Below are positions 1-5,421 of a stretch of DNA of 5,421 nt, one piece after another. Below the pieces are notes generated by a model. It was given only the letters and a program-made list of their open reading frames with translations. It was not told the DNA's origin and did not search any database. Made by a program: the position numbers and the translations under genes. Each line of letters opens with the position of its first letter. Within the stretch, counting starts at the first letter, position 1. The stretch is from Propionibacteriaceae bacterium (lineage in GTDB: Bacteria > Actinomycetota > Actinomycetes > Propionibacteriales > Propionibacteriaceae): NCBI GenBank assembly GCA_003451975.1, contig DMIX01000185.1, forward strand, positions 1 to 5,421, given 5' to 3'.

Positions 1-693
1 CAGCAAGAATCGGCGTCCATCGTGTTCAACACACACGCCCAGATCAGTGCCTCGAATACCGGCCGAGCTCACGGATCGGCTCAACGTCGCCCGCCGCACC
101 CCGGTTGCGCCGGCCGTAGCATCCAACTCCCCGGTGACCTGGGCCACTTTGGTCGAAGAATGCGCCGCAGGCGTCACGTCGGAATCGACCACCTGCAGGC
201 ACGCTGATCGCACCCACTCCCCGTCGCGACGCCGGTGGTAGCTGAAGACGGACTCGCCCTCGGCCACTAGGGCAGTGCTGGGCGACAGCGGTGCAATCAC
301 GAAGGGGGAAGCCAACGCGGTCATCAGCTCGGGTCGGGAGCGCACCTCGATCGAATCGCCGCGAGGGTGCCATATCGCCTCATCGACACGGCGCCATACC
401 GCGCCTCGAAGCTGATAGACCGCCGCACCGATGCTCTCAGGAACTCGCGCCGTGAGTCTTCCCGAAAGCATGGCCAGGTCGACTGGCGCTCGGGCATCGT
501 CGCTGACTGTCCCCACCCGCCGCCAGGGCTCATCGGGGCGCGCCAGCGAGCGTCGGTAGTGCACCGCATGGGTGCCTTGCAGCACCACGGCATGGTGGAA
601 TCGACGCCACCGGTGACGTTGCAGCAGCGCTGAGTGCGGGCCGATCGGTGACGGCTGCCCTGGCTGTTCGACCAGGGATGGCTCGTGGCCCAC
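1..693 (-). CDS. Unrecognised soluble protein, 5' part only (runs off left edge)
   Basis: The reverse frame is open for 231 codons with no stop, from a GTG at 691-693 to the window edge. About 73% of 220 counted codons end in G or C, which fits coding DNA in this genome. An AAAGGGAGG ribosome binding site (699-707) lies 5 nt before this GTG. Another in-frame GTG at 697-699 overlaps that site and is less likely to be the start. I do not recognise the family. No signal peptide or membrane segment is visible. Three segments look alike: residues 35-61 (AVVLQGTHAVHYRR then PWRRVG), 91-103 (AVYQLRGAVWRRV) and 140-163 (TALVAEGESVFSYHRR then GEWVRS). Each has a short hydrophobic strand, often a glycine, an aromatic/His-Arg cluster, then Trp-x-Arg. 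This could mean beta-propeller-like blades, but that is inference. It is separated from lysE by a terminator, so it is probably its own transcription unit. Confidence 0.72.
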   Translation of the reverse strand, partial: MGHEPSLVEQPGQPSPIGPHSALLQRHRWRRFHHAVVLQGTHAVHYRRSLARPDEPWRRVGTVSDDARAPVDLAMLSGRLTARVPESIGAAVYQLRGAVWRRVDEAIWHPRGDSIEVRSRPELMTALASPFVIAPLSPSTALVAEGESVFSYHRRRDGEWVRSACLQVVDSDVTPAAHSSTKVAQVTGELDATAGATGVRRATLSRSVSSAGIRGTDLGVCVEHDGRRFLL

Positions 694-698
694 TGACA

Positions 699-707
699 CC
701 TCCCTTT
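699..707 (-). promoter_or_regulatory. Ribosome binding site choosing the GTG at 693
   Basis: On the minus strand AAAGGGAGG is followed by TGTCA and then GTG (691-693). The 5-nt gap is normal for a Shine-Dalgarno site, whereas the GTG at 697-699 overlaps the site itself. This favours 693 as the start of the left-edge gene. I saw no convincing -35/-10 pair between here and position 825. Confidence 0.65.
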
Positions 708-798
708 CGCCCTGCGGTCAGGCTAGCGTCTCTAGGGAAAACCGCTCGTCCCACTCCCGCTGGGCAGTGCTGGCACCTACTGTGGGATCAGCCTTTCG

Positions 799-811
799 AG
801 AATGCCATTCT
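799..811. promoter_or_regulatory. Perfect 13-bp dyad, candidate operator
   Basis: AGAATG-C-CATTCT is a perfect inverted repeat with 6-bp arms around one central base. It lies about 106 bp upstream of the GTG start at 693 and just past the lysE terminator, where an operator or promoter for the left-edge gene would be expected. It resembles half of an ARG box (GAAT...ATTC), but the spacer is 3 nt instead of 4, so I do not call it one. No regulator is assigned. Confidence 0.3.
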
Positions 812-825
812 GGCGGCCCTGATCG

Positions 826-868
826 GAGAAAAGGGCGACCCGGCTCCCACACCGGGCCGTCCTTTCTC
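826..868 (-). terminator. Intrinsic-terminator-like hairpin after lysE
   Basis: The arms 826-843 and 852-868 pair over about 16 positions around the 8-nt loop 844-851, with one mismatch and one bulged base. The core is CCCGG/CCGGG, and the outer arms are an A-run (GAGAAAAGG) facing a T-run (CCTTTCTC). On the minus strand the GC core is followed by GCCCTTTTCTC, the expected U-rich tail. It begins 17 nt past the lysE stop codon and fits termination of lysE. Its symmetry could let it work in both directions. Confidence 0.7.
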
Positions 869-885
869 ACGGCAACGGGCACCGC

Positions 886-1500
886 TCAGTGCAGCACCAG
901 AGACACTCCCAGAATCAGCATCGCGACGGCGATGGCACCGTCCACATAGCGCCACGCACGCGGTCCGGCGAGCCACCGACCCAGATAGCGCGCCCCGTAG
1001 GCCAGCCCGACGAACCAGCTGACGCTGGCCAGGAAAGCACCCAGGGCGAAGAGCCAGCGCCCAGCGCCTTGGCTGGCGCCCACCGAACCCAGCAGAAAGA
1101 CAGTGTCCAGGTAGACGTGCGGGTTGAGCCAGGTGAGGGCCATCGTGGTGAGTGCCACCGATACTGCGCCGGCCGCAGCCCCCGATGCGGGTTCTGCACC
1201 GGGCTGCAGACCCCCAGCTTGGGGACGCAACGCCCGTCGAGCAGCGATCACCGCATAGCCGATCAGGAAGGTCGCACCCAGCCAGCGAACCACGGGCACC
1301 AGCCAGGGCCACAGCTGGGTGGCCGCGCCGACGCCGAGAATCCCGGCCACGATCAGCACCGCATCGGAAAGGCTGCAGATCGCCACCATCAGTCCGAGGT
1401 GTTTGCCCGTCATCCCTTGGCGGAGCACGTAGGCGTTCTGGGCACCGATGGCGATGATCAAGGAGTAGCCGAGACCGAGTCCGGCGAGTAGTGCGGGCAC
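886..1500 (-). CDS. lysE: LysE/ArgO-family basic amino acid exporter
   Basis: This is an inner-membrane exporter of 204 residues, close to ArgO (about 211) and shorter than Corynebacterium LysE (about 236). The family expels excess L-lysine and/or L-arginine, driven by the proton motive force. Family hallmarks are GAQNAYVLRQG at residues 19-29 at the end of helix 1 and TWLNPHVYLD at 123-132. Hydrophobic segments lie at about 1-22, 36-58, 66-88, 112-138, 147-170 and 185-203, consistent with six helices. The charged and Gly/Ala-rich loop between them (about 88-111) is shorter than in LysE. The start is GTG at 1498-1500, with only a weak ribosome binding site (GAAG). It fits because MPALLAGLGLGYSL aligns with the first helix of the family. 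The gene diverges from a LysG-like regulator, the standard arrangement. Exact substrate (Lys, Arg or both) cannot be read from the sequence, so the symbol could equally be argO. Confidence 0.92.
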   Translation of the reverse strand: MPALLAGLGLGYSLIIAIGAQNAYVLRQGMTGKHLGLMVAICSLSDAVLIVAGILGVGAATQLWPWLVPVVRWLGATFLIGYAVIAARRALRPQAGGLQPGAEPASGAAAGAVSVALTTMALTWLNPHVYLDTVFLLGSVGASQGAGRWLFALGAFLASVSWFVGLAYGARYLGRWLAGPRAWRYVDGAIAVAMLILGVSLVLH

Positions 1501-1561
1501 ACTTCGACGCTAGCCAACGGCATCACATAAGTACAGTTCAGCTTTCTTTAGTTGCATTAGC
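1501..1561. promoter_or_regulatory. Divergent lysE/lysG control region
   Basis: This 61-bp gap must hold both promoters and the LysG binding site, and it is visibly richer in A+T than the flanking genes. CACATAAG (1524-1531) is repeated exactly inverted as CTTATGTG (1566-1573), 34 bp apart, with the right arm inside the first codons of lysG. TGCATTAGCA (1553-1562) is a near-palindrome that touches the lysG ATG. On the minus strand TACTTATGTG is a possible -10 area for lysE. In relatives LysG activates lysE when loaded with lysine or arginine. Individual promoter elements here are uncertain. Confidence 0.45.
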
Positions 1562-2452
1562 ATGGCTTATGTGGAGTTGCCCCTCGATTTGGTCCGAACG
1601 CTGGCCGCCGTCGTCTCGACCGGCTCACTGGATGCCGCGGCGACGAAGTTGCACATCACTCCTTCGGCGGTCTCGCAGCGACTGAAGGCTTTGGAGTCCC
1701 GGCTGGGCAGAGTGCTCCTCGTGCGCTCCAAGCCGGCGCGCCCAACCCCGGCCGGGGAAGCACTGGTGCGGCTGGCCCGCCAACTCGATGCCCTCGAACA
1801 CGACACCCTGACCGAGCTGGGCGTCGGTGAACCCGGACGCACCGAGGTGCCCCTGGCGGTCAACGCCGACAGCCTGGCCACCTGGTTCCTGCCCGCATTG
1901 GCACCCCTGGTGGAGCAGGGATTGAGCTTCGAACTCCATCGCGACGACCAGGACTACACCGCGGGTCTACTGGAGTCCGGCACCGTCTCGGCCGCGGTCA
2001 CCTCGCAATCCACCCCGGTCGCTGGCTGTTCGGTGCGTCCGCTGGGCGCGATGCGCTACCTACCGGTCGCGCATCCCAGCCTGGTGTACCGATTCGAACT
2101 CCACACCGGGTTCGCCGGTTTCGCCGATGCACCCGCGGTGGATTTCGATCGACGCGACGATCTACAGACCCGCTATTTGCAGCGCATAGGAATCGATCCC
2201 GCGCGACCGCCGCGCAACCGAATTCCAGCTTCCAGCGACTACGCCCGGGCCATCGAACTCGGCTTCGGGTGGGGCCTGGTGCCGGATTATCAATCCGCCG
2301 ACGCCATCGCCTCGGGGTCACTGAGGCGTCTACCCGGCCCACCGGTGGACACCCCGCTGTACTGGCAGCGATGGAAGCTTCGCTCTTCGCTGCTGGAGAC
2401 CATCGAGGACGCCATCATCTCCGGGGCCCGCAGCAGCCTTATTCCCATCTAG
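1562..2452 (+). CDS. lysG: LysG/ArgP-type LysR-family regulator of amino acid export
   Basis: The product is a 296-residue LysR-type transcription factor, the usual length. An N-terminal winged helix-turn-helix covers about residues 6-65 (TGSLDAAATKLHITPSAVSQ, then RLKALESRLGRVLL). The effector domain follows at about 90-290. Matches to Corynebacterium LysG, recalled rather than searched, include PSAVSQR-KALE, NADSLATWFLPAL, NPVAGC-like TPVAGC, the GFGWGLVPDYQ stretch and TPLYWQRWKL near the C-terminus. The family binds basic amino acids as co-inducers and activates the divergent exporter. The ATG at 1562 has no Shine-Dalgarno sequence upstream (TTAGTTGCATTAGC), so the mRNA may be leaderless or nearly so. 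A GTG at 1571 is an alternative start that would remove only three residues. The stop at 2450-2452 faces the repeat cluster. Confidence 0.9.
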   Translation: MAYVELPLDLVRTLAAVVSTGSLDAAATKLHITPSAVSQRLKALESRLGRVLLVRSKPARPTPAGEALVRLARQLDALEHDTLTELGVGEPGRTEVPLAVNADSLATWFLPALAPLVEQGLSFELHRDDQDYTAGLLESGTVSAAVTSQSTPVAGCSVRPLGAMRYLPVAHPSLVYRFELHTGFAGFADAPAVDFDRRDDLQTRYLQRIGIDPARPPRNRIPASSDYARAIELGFGWGLVPDYQSADAIASGSLRRLPGPPVDTPLYWQRWKLRSSLLETIEDAIISGARSSLIPI

Positions 2453-2499
2453 TCGCACCAGGCCCTGACCGATGGCGCTCGCGCCCGTCCCAGCCTCGG

Positions 2500-2670
2500 T
2501 GGGATGAGGGTCAAACAACCTCCCACCTCGGCTGTTTGAGGACCGACCACATTCCCCGCTCCGGGTGGTTGAGGAGCGACCACACATCCCCCGGCTCCGC
2601 CTGGTTGAGGAGCGAACAAGCCCCCACACCGGCTGGTTGAGGAGCGAACAAAGAGAGCGTCTCGAAACCA
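2500..2670 (+). repeat. Array of five REP-like half units, period 32-36 bp
   Basis: Five units begin at 2500, 2532, 2565, 2601 and 2633. Their shared core is CTGGTTGAGGAGCGA, exact or nearly so in the last three and degraded in the first two (TGTTTGAGGACCGA, TGGGATGAGGGTCA). The first four keep only this head and continue into C-rich spacers such as CACACATCCCCCGG. Only the last unit goes on to the tail GCGTCTCGAAACCA. Within the first unit GGTGGGA (2498-2504) and TCCCACC (2521-2527) can pair and might help end lysG transcription. The head and tail together match a repeat I recall as common between genes in high-GC actinobacteria. This is extragenic and I see no coding sequence in it. Confidence 0.75.
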
Positions 2671-2736
2671 CTCCGCACCAGTCCACAAACCAGCTTGCGA
2701 GGTTTCGAGACGGACGCTACGCGTCCTCCTCAACCA
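2634..2736. repeat. Inverted pair of complete REP-like elements
   Basis: A complete element at 2634-2670 (TGGTTGAGGAG ... CGTCTCGAAACC) is followed by the same element in the opposite orientation (2701-2736). Two nested sets of arms are perfect: 11 bp at 2634-2644 with 2726-2736, and 12 bp at 2658-2669 with 2701-2712. The inner arms are 31 nt apart. The pair could fold into a long hairpin in RNA or a cruciform in DNA. Paired opposite elements are the typical arrangement of REP/BIME sequences in other bacteria. Confidence 0.75.
2697..2736. repeat. REP-like element, first of two direct copies beside hspR
   Basis: This 40-bp copy begins GCGAGGTTTCGAGACGG and ends CTCCTCAACCA. It agrees with the copy at 2753-2792 in 34 of 40 positions. 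It holds its own small hairpin, GGACGC (2712-2717) and GCGTCC (2721-2726), around the loop TAC. It also serves as the right half of the inverted pair beginning at 2634. Confidence 0.75.
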
Positions 2737-2752
2737 ACCGAAGGAAAGGGGC

Positions 2753-2792
2753 GCGAGGCTTCGAGGCAGACGCCGTGCGTCCTCCTCAACCA
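2753..2792. repeat. REP-like element, second direct copy beside hspR
   Basis: This copy lies 56 bp after the first and in the same orientation (GCGAGGCTTCGAGGCAG to CTCCTCAACCA). Its inner hairpin is GACGC (2769-2773) with GCGTC (2777-2781). Two of the six differences (the loop changes TAC to CGT aside) lie outside the stem. The stem is therefore kept while other positions vary, as expected if the fold matters. It ends 19 bp before the hspR stop codon. Confidence 0.72.
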
Positions 2793-2809
2793 GCCGGAAA
2801 AAGGGCTGG
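2790..2809 (-). terminator. Hairpin directly after hspR, possible terminator
   Basis: CCAGCC (2790-2795) and GGCTGG (2804-2809) pair perfectly around an 8-nt loop, one base beyond the hspR stop codon. The T-run on the minus strand (CTTTTTCC) lies in the loop, not after the stem, so this is not a textbook intrinsic terminator. Together with the two repeat hairpins that follow, it may still end or protect the dnaK operon transcript. Confidence 0.35.
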
Positions 2810-2810
2810 C

Positions 2811-3227
2811 TCAGCGCACGGTGATAGCTCGGACTTCGCGTCGGCGCACACCCAGGTGCACCTGTCCGGACTGGGCGGCGGTGAAGACGCGCTTGCCCTC
2901 TTCGGTGACTTGCAGCCGTCCAACGATCTCGGTCACGCGGGCGAGTTGTTCGTGCAGGCTCTCCAGCTCGGACTCCAACTCCAGAATCCGACGGATACCT
3001 TCCAGATTGATGCCCTCGTTCTGCGACAGATGCTGAATGTGGCGCAGCCTGGCGATATCACGCAGCGAATAGCGTCGCCCCCGACCCCGGGCCCGTCCGG
3101 GCACCACCAGGCCAAGGCGGTCATAGCCGCGCAAGGTTTGGGGGTGCATATCGGCCAGTTGAGCAGCCACCGAGATCACGAAGATCGGTGCATCGGCGTC
3201 GAACCGCTCCGGTAGGCGTTCACTCAT
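2811..3227 (-). CDS. hspR: HspR, MerR-family heat-shock repressor
   Basis: The product is 138 residues from the ATG at 3225-3227. It is the autoregulatory repressor of the dnaK operon in actinobacteria; in Streptomyces it binds inverted repeats called HAIR (CTTGAGT-N7-ACTCAAG) and uses DnaK as co-repressor. The MerR-type winged helix-turn-helix is at about residues 14-75: VISVAAQLADMHPQTLRGYD, then RRYSLRDIARLRHIQHL. A helical dimerisation segment follows at about 74-105 (ILELESELESLHEQLARV), then a basic tail (RRREVRAITVR). The dnaJ stop overlaps the start as TGATG. A GTG at 3228-3230 would add one residue, but the ATG is better placed behind GGGAGG. No HAIR site is seen in the window; it is expected upstream of dnaK, outside the right edge. 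Being last in the operon makes HspR rise with the chaperones, closing a feedback loop. Confidence 0.95.
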   Translation of the reverse strand: MSERLPERFDADAPIFVISVAAQLADMHPQTLRGYDRLGLVVPGRARGRGRRYSLRDIARLRHIQHLSQNEGINLEGIRRILELESELESLHEQLARVTEIVGRLQVTEEGKRVFTAAQSGQVHLGVRRREVRAITVR

Positions 3228-4372
3228 CACGAGCCTCCCAACATCGCAGCACGCGGGTCAGGCCCGGCCACCCTCGCGGCGTAGGCCTGCAATGCTGCTC
3301 GGGCTTCTTCACTTAGATGTGTCGGAACCTGCGCCTCGACGGAAGCCAGCAAATCCCCACTGCCGGTGCGTGTCTTGACGCCACGACCCTTCACGCGGAA
3401 GGTGCGCCCATTCGGGGTGCCAGCCGGGATCCGCAGCCGCACCGGACCGTCGTCCAAGGTCGGCACCGAGATGTCTGCACCGAGAGCTGCTTCGACGAAG
3501 GTCACCGGGACGGTGACGGTCAGATGGTCACCCTTACGCCCGAAGACGGAGTGGGGCCGCACGTGCACCATCACGTAGAGGTCGCCGGCCGCACCGCTGT
3601 TCTCTCCGGCACCGCCTTTACCCTTGATGCGGATGCGCTGGCCGTCGGTGACGCCGGCCGGGATACGAACCTGCATGGTGCGCCGGGACTTACCGCGTCC
3701 CGAACCGGCACAGGTGGGACACGGATCGGTGACGATCATGCCGCGCCCCCGACACTCCCGACACGGCTCGGAAATCTGGAACATGCCTCCGGAGTTGGAG
3801 GTCTGCATTCCCGAGCCCTGGCAGGCCCGACAGACCGTCGGCTGGGTCCCCGGACGGGCACCCGTGCCGTGGCAGGTGTCACAGGCCACTTCGGAGGTGG
3901 TCTGCATCGACACCATGGCGCCGGCCAGTGCGTCGGCAAAATCGATGGTCACTTCGCCTTCGATATCGGCCCCACGCCGAGGCCCACGTCCGGAGCGACG
4001 CTGCGCACCGCCACCCCCGAACAGGTTGCCGAACAGATCGCCCAAACCGGAGTCACCCGAAGAATTGACGTTGACGAACAGGTCTTCGGGGTTCACCCCG
4101 CCCTGACCGCCCCGCGGGAAGCGGAAGCCGCCACCGCCGAACAGCCGTCGCGCCTCGTCGTATTCTTTGCGTTTCTCGGCATCGGACAGCACTGAGTTCG
4201 CCTCGGAGATCTCTTTGAACTTCTCCTCAGCCTCTGGGTTGTGCTTGTTCTGATCAGGGTGGTACTGGCGGGCCAGCTTGCGGAAGGCCTTCTTGATCTC
4301 TTCGGGCTTGGCGTCAGCGGAGACGCCCAGCACCTTGTAGTAGTCCTTTTCGAGCCAATCCTTGGTACTCAT
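3227..4372 (-). CDS. dnaJ: DnaJ (Hsp40), type I co-chaperone
   Basis: This is the cytosolic co-chaperone that delivers unfolded substrates to DnaK and stimulates its ATPase. At 381 residues it has the full type I layout. The J domain is at about 9-75 with HPD at 38-40. A Gly/Phe-rich region follows at about 78-125 ([24 protein letters not shown]). The zinc domain has all four CxxCxGxG motifs, with cysteines at 164/167, 181/184, 204/207 and 218/221. The two C-terminal substrate-binding domains and the dimerisation tail complete it. The opening [17 protein letters not shown] is typical of the actinobacterial operon copy (DnaJ1). The ATG (4370-4372) has AAGGGAGG 4 nt upstream (4377-4384). It lies 18 bp after grpE and overlaps hspR by one base. 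No defects are seen. Confidence 0.97.
   Translation of the reverse strand: MSTKDWLEKDYYKVLGVSADAKPEEIKKAFRKLARQYHPDQNKHNPEAEEKFKEISEANSVLSDAEKRKEYDEARRLFGGGGFRFPRGGQGGVNPEDLFVNVNSSGDSGLGDLFGNLFGGGGAQRRSGRGPRRGADIEGEVTIDFADALAGAMVSMQTTSEVACDTCHGTGARPGTQPTVCRACQGSGMQTSNSGGMFQISEPCRECRGRGMIVTDPCPTCAGSGRGKSRRTMQVRIPAGVTDGQRIRIKGKGGAGENSGAAGDLYVMVHVRPHSVFGRKGDHLTVTVPVTFVEAALGADISVPTLDDGPVRLRIPAGTPNGRTFRVKGRGVKTRTGSGDLLASVEAQVPTHLSEEARAALQAYAARVAGPDPRAAMLGGS
3234..3239 (-). promoter_or_regulatory. hspR ribosome binding site inside the dnaJ end
   Basis: GGGAGG on the minus strand lies within the last dnaJ codons, 6 nt before ATG (3225-3227) and only 3 nt before GTG (3228-3230). The spacing favours the ATG. 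Its location inside dnaJ with a TGATG overlap points to coupled translation of the two genes. Confidence 0.65.
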
Positions 4373-4390
4373 CGCGCCTCCCTTCGGTAC

Positions 4391-5029
4391 TCAGGATTCG
4401 TCTGGTTCGGCAACCCCGACTCGGGCGGGACGAATCACACGATCATTCAGCTTCACACCGCGCTGCATCACCGCCGACACCGTGGGTCCGTCGAGTTCGC
4501 CGGCCATCGGCATCTGCATCAACGCCTCGTGGATCTGCGGGTCGAACGGATCACCGACCTCCCCAAAGACAGCCAGCCCGTACTTGGCCGACACCTTCTC
4601 CAGTTCCTCGGCGACCAGTTTGAACCCGCCAACCAGCTCCGAGTGCTCGCGAGCGGCTTCAATGCTGTCCAACACCGGAAGCAAGTCCAGCACGACAGCT
4701 TCTATTCCGGCAGCCCGGGACAGCGCCCGATCGCGGTCCACCCGCTTCTTGTAGTTGGCGTACTCGGCGTGCAGCCGCTGCAGGTCGCCGGTGCGCTCGG
4801 TCACCAGATCCTGCAACTTCTCCAGCTCGCTCTTGGCCTCATTCGGATCGGCATCCGCCTCGGACTCGGCCTGGTCGAGCAACTCGGCCAAGGCCTCGTC
4901 CATCTCATCCGGCCCTTCGACAGGCTCAGGGATCGGTTCAGGCTCGGACGCCGGCTGGGTGCCGGCGTCCTTGCCTTGATCGTCAACCGGTCCTTCGTCA
5001 GGAACCGATGCTTCGTCGAACTCACTCAC
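4391..5029 (-). CDS. grpE: GrpE nucleotide exchange factor
   Basis: GrpE removes ADP from DnaK so the chaperone can release its substrate. The product has 212 residues. An acidic, Pro/Glu-rich disordered N-terminus covers about 1-60. The long dimerising helix is at about 64-105 ([14 protein letters not shown], then [16 protein letters not shown]). A four-helix-bundle region follows, then the beta domain that contacts DnaK at about 155-208, with the family signature FDPQIHEAL (162-170) and DRVIRPARV (196-204). The start is GTG (5027-5029), overlapping the dnaK stop as GTGA. Only a poor ribosome binding site (AGGAC) precedes it, so translation probably depends on ribosomes finishing dnaK. Oddity: residues 34-39 (PEPVEG) are encoded by a dispersed-repeat-like sequence. 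Confidence 0.96.
   Translation of the reverse strand: MSEFDEASVPDEGPVDDQGKDAGTQPASEPEPIPEPVEGPDEMDEALAELLDQAESEADADPNEAKSELEKLQDLVTERTGDLQRLHAEYANYKKRVDRDRALSRAAGIEAVVLDLLPVLDSIEAAREHSELVGGFKLVAEELEKVSAKYGLAVFGEVGDPFDPQIHEALMQMPMAGELDGPTVSAVMQRGVKLNDRVIRPARVGVAEPDES
4913..4931. repeat. Dispersed 19-bp repeat motif inside grpE
   Basis: CCCTTCGACAGGCTCAGGG is an imperfect palindrome (CCCT/AGGG ends) that I recall as a widespread intergenic repeat in high-GC genomes. Here it lies in the grpE reading frame and encodes PEPVEG (residues 34-39) on the minus strand. CAGGCTC recurs 18 bp away (4939-4945), coding for a second Glu-Pro pair. The insertion falls in the variable acidic N-terminus, where extra residues should be tolerated. 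It differs from the repeat family at 2500-2792. Confidence 0.6.
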
Positions 5030-5421
5030 TGCTGCTTGCCGTCCTCATCCACAATCTCGGCGTCCACCACGTCGTCGTCACTGCCCGCGTCACCGGTGGC
5101 TTCGCCGGTGGCCGAGGCTTCGGCCTCTTGCTGAGCTTGGGCGGCTGCGTAGACGGCTTGCCCCATGGTGGCGGCCTTGGTGTTCAGGTCGTCCATCGCT
5201 GCCTTGACCGCGTCGTTGTCGTCGCCGGCCAGGGCTTCCTTCAGCGTGGTCAGTGCTTCCTCGACGGGGGCTTTGACGTCCTCGGTGAGGGTCTCGGCAT
5301 TGTCGGCCAGCAGCTTCTCGGTGCGGAAGGCCAAACCGTCGGCCTCATTGCGCATCTCGACGGTCTCGCGACGCTTGCGGTCGTCCTCGGCGTGAGCCTC
5401 GGCGTCCTTGACCATGCGGTC
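5026..5421 (-). CDS. dnaK: DnaK (Hsp70) chaperone, C-terminal 131 residues
   Basis: Only the 3' end of the gene is in the window; it continues past the right edge. The visible part starts at [14 protein letters not shown], a highly conserved stretch at the start of the helical lid over the substrate-binding domain. The rest of the lid follows ([29 protein letters not shown]). It ends in a low-complexity tail rich in Gln, Ala and Glu that finishes [13 protein letters not shown]. This acidic DAEIVDE-type ending is characteristic of bacterial DnaK and promotes chaperone function in studied homologues. The ATPase and peptide-binding domains are missing because of the window boundary, not through damage. 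The stop (5026-5028) overlaps the grpE GTG. Confidence 0.97.
   Translation of the reverse strand, partial: DRMVKDAEAHAEDDRKRRETVEMRNEADGLAFRTEKLLADNAETLTEDVKAPVEEALTTLKEALAGDDNDAVKAAMDDLNTKAATMGQAVYAAAQAQQEAEASATGEATGDAGSDDDVVDAEIVDEDGKQQ

Noticed and set aside
44..593. Other open frames on both strands at the left edge
   Set aside because: They are short, Arg/Pro-rich and lack a good ribosome binding site. The 231-codon minus frame ending at the window edge explains this stretch better.
1212..1224. CCCCA-GCT-TGGGG palindrome inside lysE
   Set aside because: It lies within coding sequence for a Gly/Pro-rich loop, with short arms. It is best explained by codon composition.
721..1515. GGCTAGCGTC (721-730) matched inverted by GACGCTAGCC (1506-1515), flanking lysE
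   Set aside because: Many 10-bp inverted matches are expected by chance in a window this size, and neither copy has further flanking similarity, so this is no evidence of a mobile unit.
2532..2670. Regular 32-36 bp spacing that could suggest a small CRISPR array
   Set aside because: The shared core is only about 13-15 bp and degrades towards the left. The spacing varies, the spacers resemble each other, and the core recurs inverted nearby. No cas genes are seen.
2453..2810. HspR operator (HAIR, CTTGAGT-N7-ACTCAAG) near hspR
   Set aside because: GTTGAGG in the repeats superficially resembles the half-site, but no correctly spaced CTTGAGT/ACTCAAG pair exists here or elsewhere in the window.
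2565..3215. Plus-strand open frame of 216 codons across the repeats and hspR
   Set aside because: It is made of translated repeats (VEER, WLRSEQ) and the antisense of hspR. It has no family features.
3317..4195. Plus-strand open frame of 292 codons opposite dnaJ
   Set aside because: It is the antisense shadow of a fully recognisable DnaJ. Long antisense frames are expected in GC-rich genes.
4241..5134. Plus-strand open frame of 297 codons opposite dnaJ, grpE and dnaK
   Set aside because: It crosses three well-identified genes on the other strand and shows no domain of its own.

Overview
The window is GC-rich, densely packed DNA that reads as actinobacterial chromosome. The strongest evidence is the minus-strand order dnaK-grpE-dnaJ-hspR, the classic actinobacterial heat-shock operon ending in its own MerR-type repressor. 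GTG starts, stop/start overlaps and REP-like repeats of the GGTTGAGGAG...CTCAACC type agree with this. The repeats suggest Propionibacteriales or a related actinobacterial group, but that is a weak inference.

Layout from left to right. (1) Positions 1-693, minus strand: the start of an unrecognised gene that runs off the left edge. It opens with GTG behind a strong ribosome binding site and stays open for 231 codons. (2) Positions 694-885: a short gap with a perfect 13-bp dyad (799-811) and a long hairpin (826-868) that looks like the terminator of the next gene. (3) Positions 886-2452: a divergent amino-acid export module. A LysE/ArgO-type exporter lies on the minus strand and its LysG/ArgP-type LysR-family regulator on the plus strand, separated by only 61 bp of AT-richer DNA. 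(4) Positions 2453-2810: 358 bp without a gene, between two convergent genes and filled with copies of one palindromic repeat family, some complete and some truncated. (5) Positions 2811-5421, minus strand: hspR, dnaJ, grpE and the 3' end of dnaK. dnaK/grpE and dnaJ/hspR overlap by a few bases and grpE-dnaJ are 18 bp apart, so this is one translationally coupled operon. The promoter and any HspR operator lie beyond the right edge.

How the parts work together. DnaK, GrpE and DnaJ form the Hsp70 chaperone cycle, and HspR is known in relatives to repress the same operon with DnaK as co-repressor. LysG is expected to sense intracellular lysine or arginine and switch on LysE to export the excess. 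The two modules have no evident functional link and meet tail to tail at the repeat cluster.

I found no new defence, toxin or biosynthetic system. The items most worth following are the unrecognised left-edge gene, the repeat cluster, and a second, different dispersed repeat that sits in frame inside grpE and encodes the peptide PEPVEG.
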